Origin: VRUB01 sp046758085
GTDB taxonomy: Bacteria > Pseudomonadota > Gammaproteobacteria > Acidiferrobacterales > SPGG2
Assembly (NCBI GenBank): GCA_046758085.1
Contig: JBHHZP010000036.1
Location: 1-27,338, forward strand
DNA: 27,338 nt
Direction: 5' to 3'
The position numbers were made by a program, and so were the translations under genes. Every line of letters begins with the position of its first letter. The stretch's first letter is position 1. The notes below the pieces were generated by a model, which saw only the letters and a program-made list of their open reading frames with translations, searched no databases and was not told where the DNA came from. This document shows positions 24,301 to 27,338 of the stretch, in pieces.

Positions 24301-27047
24301 CCGGTCCCACCGTGGCCCAGGAGCCTTCTCGGTCAGCGCCCTGTACCAACCACGCTATGCGCATCCATCGTGCGCGTGAGCATAACCTGAAAAATATCGA
24401 TATACAGATTCCGCGTGACTGCTTTACGGTCATTACCGGCGTAAGTGGTAGCGGCAAGAGCACAGTCGCTTTCGACATCCTGTTTACCGAAGGACAGCGG
24501 CGTTACCTGGAGTCGCTCAATGCGTATGCAAGGCAATTCGTCCAGCCTGCCTCGCGGCCCGACGTCGATGCTATTTTCGGGATGCCCCCGACCGTCGCCA
24601 TCGAGCAGCGCACCAGCCGTGGCGGACGCAAGAGCACCGTTGCCACGATGACCGAGATCTATCATTTCCTGCGCTTGCTGTTCGTCAAGCTGGGCACGCA
24701 ATACTGTCCCGCGTGCGACAGCCCGATCCAGCCACAGACGCTAGAGGGGATACTGGCGAATATTATACGACAGTATCGCGGACAATATATCCACGTGCTC
24801 GCGCCATTGGTGGCCGCGCGCAAGGGCTATTACACCGATCTGGCGAAGTGGGCCGCCGACAAGGGTTTCTCGCGCTTGCGTGTGGACGGTGAGCTCGTGC
24901 CAACGGCCGACTGGCCGCGCCTAAGCCGCTTCAAGGAACACAATATCGAGCTGCCTGTTGCCGAGCTAGAGGTAACACCGAGCACTGAGCCCATCGCGCG
25001 CGAGTTGCTCGAGCGGGCGCTGGCGTTTGGTGGTGGTGTTGTCAAAGTTATCAATTCCTCGAGGTCGGACAGCAGCTCGCGAAGAACAAAAAGGCAAGGA
25101 CGCCGTTCGCTTTTCCCCGCTGGCGGGCAGTGTCAGGGTGAGGAGATCGTCTTTTCCACCCAACGCGCCTGCCCCGGTTGCGGTCGCAGCTTCGAGGCAC
25201 TCGATCCGCGTTTGTTTTCATTCAACTCGAGGCATGGCTGGTGCCGCCGCTGCTACGGTACCGGCCTGCTGCTCGAAGGCTTCGACGAAGACCAGACGGG
25301 CGAGGAGATCTGGTGGAATGAATGGTGGGACGGTGATGCCAGGACCTGCTCCGCGTGTAACGGGCGACGGCTGCGCCCGGAAGCGTTGGCAGTGCGTTTT
25401 CAAAACTACAGCATCGCCGAGATAGCCGCCAAGCCCGTGGCCGCAGCAGAGCGGTTGTTCCGTACCATTCGACTGCGCGGACGTGATGCACAGATTGCGC
25501 GTGACATCCTGGCAGAGCTTCGTTCGCGTCTGGCCTTCCTCAAGCAAGTCGGTCTGTCCTACCTCACGCTCGATCGGTCTGCACCGACGCTCAGCGGCGG
25601 CGAAGCGCAGCGCATCCGGCTCGCCTCGCAGTTGGGATCGAATCTGCGTGGCGTGTGTTACATCCTCGATGAGCCGACCATTGGCCTGCATCCCAGAGAC
25701 AATCGCATGCTGCTCGATACGTTGCGTCAGCTCGAAGCAAAAGGAAATACCATTGTCGTAGTCGAGCATGATGAGGAAACGATCCGGCAAGCCGAGCACA
25801 TCGTGGACCTTGGCCCGGGCGCCGGCGTGAACGGCGGCAAGGTTGTGGCCGAAGGCCCGCTCCGGGATCTCCTGCGCAACCCACGCTCGGTAACGGGACG
25901 TTTCCTTGCACGTCCCCTAAAACACCCTTTGGCCAACGCTCGCCGTAGGGTAGCAACGGGCAAAGGCAAACAACTGGTTCTTGAGATTGTGGACGCCGGC
26001 CTGCATAACCTGAAAGATCTTAGGGTGCGCATACCATTGGGGCGATTGGTCTGCATAACCGGCGTGAGCGGCAGTGGCAAGAGCACGCTGGTCAGAGAGG
26101 TCCTGCACGACAATCTACGACAGATCGTTAACCAGCAACACCCGCGACAGCGGCGGCGACGTGTGGGGAGGCTGCACGGTTGCAGCGAGATAAGAGGCTA
26201 CGATGGTATCGGGCGGGTGCTCGAAGTCGATCAGACACCAATCGGTAAGACGCCGCGCTCTTGTCCCGCAACCTATGTGGGGTTCTGGGACCGTATTCGC
26301 CGGCTGTATGCGACGACGACGGAGGCCCGGCTGCGCGGATACACGCCGGCACGTTTTTCCTTCAATGTCCGCGGGGGCCGCTGCGACACCTGTGAAGGCC
26401 AGGGTGTGAAAAAAATCGAAATGAGCTTCCTCCCCGATGTCCGGGTATCGTGCGAAATCTGTGACGGCACTCGTTTCAATTCCGAAACCGTGGCGGTCCT
26501 ATTCAAGGACAAGTCGATTGCCGATGTGCTCGCGATGAGCGTGGACGAGGCGGTGGAGTTTTTCGCCGCCCAGGCCCCGATTCACCATGCCCTGCGGTTG
26601 TTGCAAGATGTCGGGCTCGGATATCTTACCCTGGGCCAGCAAAGCCCGACCTTGAGCGGCGGCGAGGCGCAACGTATCAAGCTCGTTACCGAGCTGGCAA
26701 AAGCCAAAACCGCGCCCCCCGACGCCAGGAGGAAATCCTCGATACTCGCTGCGCACCGCCCCACACTTTACATACTCGATGAACCCACCATTGGATTGCA
26801 CATGGCCGACGTGGAAAAGCTCATTCACGTCTTGCACCGCCTCGTAACGGCCGGCAACACGGTGATTATCATCGAGCACAACCTCGATATCATCGCGGAA
26901 GCCGACTGGATGATCGATCTTGGCCCCGAAGGCGGGGATGGCGGCGGGCGTATCGTCGCCCAGGGGCCACCCGAGGCGGTTGCTCGCATCAAGCGCGGCT
27001 CGCACACCGCGAAGATACTTGCTGGTTTTCTAAGACAACGAAGTTAA
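21321..27047 (+). CDS. uvrA: Tandem double UvrA (two complete UvrA copies in one 1,908-residue protein)
   Basis: UvrA is the damage-sensing ABC ATPase of nucleotide excision repair; the usual protein is about 940 residues and works as a dimer with UvrB. Here two full copies are joined. Copy 1 (about 1-1000): Walker A GVSGSGKSS 33-41, zinc pairs CPEC 248 and CESC 272, signature LSGGEVQR 499, Walker B VLDEPS 523, second Walker A 655-663, zinc pairs CPTC 754 and CPDC 777, signature 862, Walker B 892. Copy 2 (about 1013-1908): Walker A 1040-1048, CPGC 1284 and CRRC 1308, signature 1424, Walker B 1448, Walker A 1581-1589, CDTC 1688 and CEIC 1711, signature 1778, Walker B 1818. Both C-terminal zinc modules have C-x2-C-x19-C-x2-C spacing, as in UvrA. 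The frame is open from 21207 through the repeat, but ATG 21321 starts the normal N-terminus; its ribosome site is weak. No uvrB or uvrC is nearby, and I saw no LexA box. Confidence 0.95.
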   Translation: MDPNFILIEGARQNNLKGFTLRLPLNELIVVTGVSGSGKSSLAFDTIYAEGQRRYVETFSPYARQFLDRMDKPQVDDIEGIPPAIAIDQTNPVRTSRSTVGTMTELNDHLKLLFARAGRLFCPGCSQPVRRDSPVGIYEQLVASLGAVTYATSPTVMLTFPVRIPENFSEKEVKDLLAQQGYTRIYRKKGPLLEVIQDRVRLEESQRERIVESLEAAVKHGRGKVNVYPLDDRAKPRAPSRFSTDLHCPECDTYYHDPVPSLFSFNSPIGACESCRGFGRIIGIDNALVIPDEGKTLAQGAVKPWQTESYRECQSDLMRFARRRDIPTDVPWRKLSTAQKRWVLEGEGPWEDGHWYGVQRFFRWLETKSYKMHIRVLLAKYRAYTPCPDCQGARLKPDALLWRLGTDADASQVLTHEKRFRPVFACAHAQQYDSLPGLTIHDVMLLPIEHCHQFFEDLQLPTPLDEATELLVNEIRSRLHYLVEVGLGYLTLDRQSRTLSGGEVQRINLTTALGTSLVNTLFVLDEPSVGLHARDLQRVIGILRRLRDAGNSLIVVEHDAQVMLAADRIVDLGPGPGERGGQLVFMGTPANLLHTRRSLTAEYLTGKRDIRSDKAGTAKPITPTTAYLEILGAAEHNLKDIDVRIPLNRLVCVTGVSGSGKSTLIQDVCFNGLCKLMGKPKEPPGQYRTLHGHEQVGDVVLVDQSPIGKTTRSNPASYVGALGPIRKAFAADPLSSERRYTAGTFSFNSGNGRCPTCGGNGFEHVEMQFLSDIYLRCPDCDGRRYRPEVLEVKLLPSKPLLASGSVRAPTIVRAKSIADVLDMTVLEAIAFFADDPVVLRTLRPLHAVGLGYLKLGQPVPTLSGGEAQRLKLAGHLAKAGRKTETANGTLFLFDEPTTGLHFDDIAKLLRALRELLAKGHSLVVIEHNLDVIRAADWIIDLGPEGGNAGGAVLCVGTPGEVARCKQSHTGTALREYEAATSLAALSAEFTRAEAGPTVAQEPSRSAPCTNHAMRIHRAREHNLKNIDIQIPRDCFTVITGVSGSGKSTVAFDILFTEGQRRYLESLNAYARQFVQPASRPDVDAIFGMPPTVAIEQRTSRGGRKSTVATMTEIYHFLRLLFVKLGTQYCPACDSPIQPQTLEGILANIIRQYRGQYIHVLAPLVAARKGYYTDLAKWAADKGFSRLRVDGELVPTADWPRLSRFKEHNIELPVAELEVTPSTEPIARELLERALAFGGGVVKVINSSRSDSSSRRTKRQGRRSLFPAGGQCQGEEIVFSTQRACPGCGRSFEALDPRLFSFNSRHGWCRRCYGTGLLLEGFDEDQTGEEIWWNEWWDGDARTCSACNGRRLRPEALAVRFQNYSIAEIAAKPVAAAERLFRTIRLRGRDAQIARDILAELRSRLAFLKQVGLSYLTLDRSAPTLSGGEAQRIRLASQLGSNLRGVCYILDEPTIGLHPRDNRMLLDTLRQLEAKGNTIVVVEHDEETIRQAEHIVDLGPGAGVNGGKVVAEGPLRDLLRNPRSVTGRFLARPLKHPLANARRRVATGKGKQLVLEIVDAGLHNLKDLRVRIPLGRLVCITGVSGSGKSTLVREVLHDNLRQIVNQQHPRQRRRRVGRLHGCSEIRGYDGIGRVLEVDQTPIGKTPRSCPATYVGFWDRIRRLYATTTEARLRGYTPARFSFNVRGGRCDTCEGQGVKKIEMSFLPDVRVSCEICDGTRFNSETVAVLFKDKSIADVLAMSVDEAVEFFAAQAPIHHALRLLQDVGLGYLTLGQQSPTLSGGEAQRIKLVTELAKAKTAPPDARRKSSILAAHRPTLYILDEPTIGLHMADVEKLIHVLHRLVTAGNTVIIIEHNLDIIAEADWMIDLGPEGGDGGGRIVAQGPPEAVARIKRGSHTAKILAGFLRQRS

Positions 27048-27338
27048 GTAGCGGCGAATAATTGAACCCATAGTTGTAGACGCGTGTATGCGACTATCGT
27101 TATGCTTCCAAAATTAGATTCTCAAACGGTTTGTGTCGCTTCCTCCGGCCTCAAAATGCCATACCGGTGTATGACGACTTACATTGCGAGGTGAAGGCAG
27201 CTGATGCGTCGCTCGCGCCCAGGCCCGTTGTCTTGCTTGGCGCGTTCGCCGTTCATGAGTGCCTGACGACCAGCTCCAGTGACGCGCGGCTCAATGGTTC
27301 ACATCCATCCGCGGTAACCCGAACGGTTTGGCCCAGTG
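27048..27338. other. Region after uvrA without a clear gene
   Basis: No recognisable coding region, RNA or terminator was seen. On the minus strand one frame is open from the window edge to a TGA at 27253-27255 (about 28 codons, ending SLELVVRHS). It could be the tail of a gene entering from the right, convergent with uvrA, but it is too short to identify. Confidence 0.4.

Noticed and set aside
27253..27338. Possible tail of a minus-strand gene at the right edge
   Set aside because: Only about 28 codons are visible, too short to separate from chance; noted in the end region only.

Overview
The window is GC-rich bacterial chromosomal DNA. The gene families, the strong Shine-Dalgarno sequences and the dispersed palindromic repeats point to a proteobacterium, most likely a gammaproteobacterium. 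This is inferred from gene content, not from a marker gene. I found no rRNA, tRNA, CRISPR array or transposase.

Layout. At the left edge (1-574, minus) is a partial polar-amino-acid-type ABC ATPase. Divergent from it are a MetY-type sulfhydrylase (736-2031) and an alpha/beta hydrolase (2040-2828). A repeat-filled gap follows (2829-3238). It holds one complete 106-bp palindromic element, plus a 75-bp direct repeat that carries only the left part of that element. Next is a minus-strand trio read in the order GhrA-like 2-hydroxyacid dehydrogenase, DUF1330 protein, DoeB-type deacetylase (5611 down to 3239), then an exported ankyrin-repeat protein (5815-6579). A Pot-type ABC transporter operon follows (6817-12682): an ATPase, two paralogous substrate-binding proteins and two permeases. 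After it come a universal stress protein, a ThDP-dependent enzyme (minus), and divergently a DoeA-type ectoine hydrolase (15140-16309). A BHMT-like methyltransferase (minus) is divergent from a plus-strand run of DadA-like FAD oxidoreductase, EamA/DMT transporter and creatinase (17581-21049). A second 106-bp palindromic element in opposite orientation (21189-21294) precedes a 1,908-residue UvrA made of two complete UvrA copies in tandem (21321-27047).

How the genes may work together. Between the two palindromic elements the theme is salvage of nitrogen-rich osmolytes. DoeA and DoeB open ectoine and deacetylate the product to diaminobutyrate. Creatinase splits creatine to sarcosine and urea. 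The FAD enzyme is a candidate for oxidising sarcosine or another small amino acid. The BHMT-like enzyme could move methyl groups to homocysteine, which the MetY-like enzyme outside the block could supply. GhrA and the ThDP enzyme could handle two-carbon keto acids. The Pot-type transporter, with two binding proteins, is a candidate importer. The individual enzyme families are clear from sequence; their joint role is inference. Later ectoine steps (DoeC, DoeD), a dedicated regulator and urea-degrading enzymes are not in the window.
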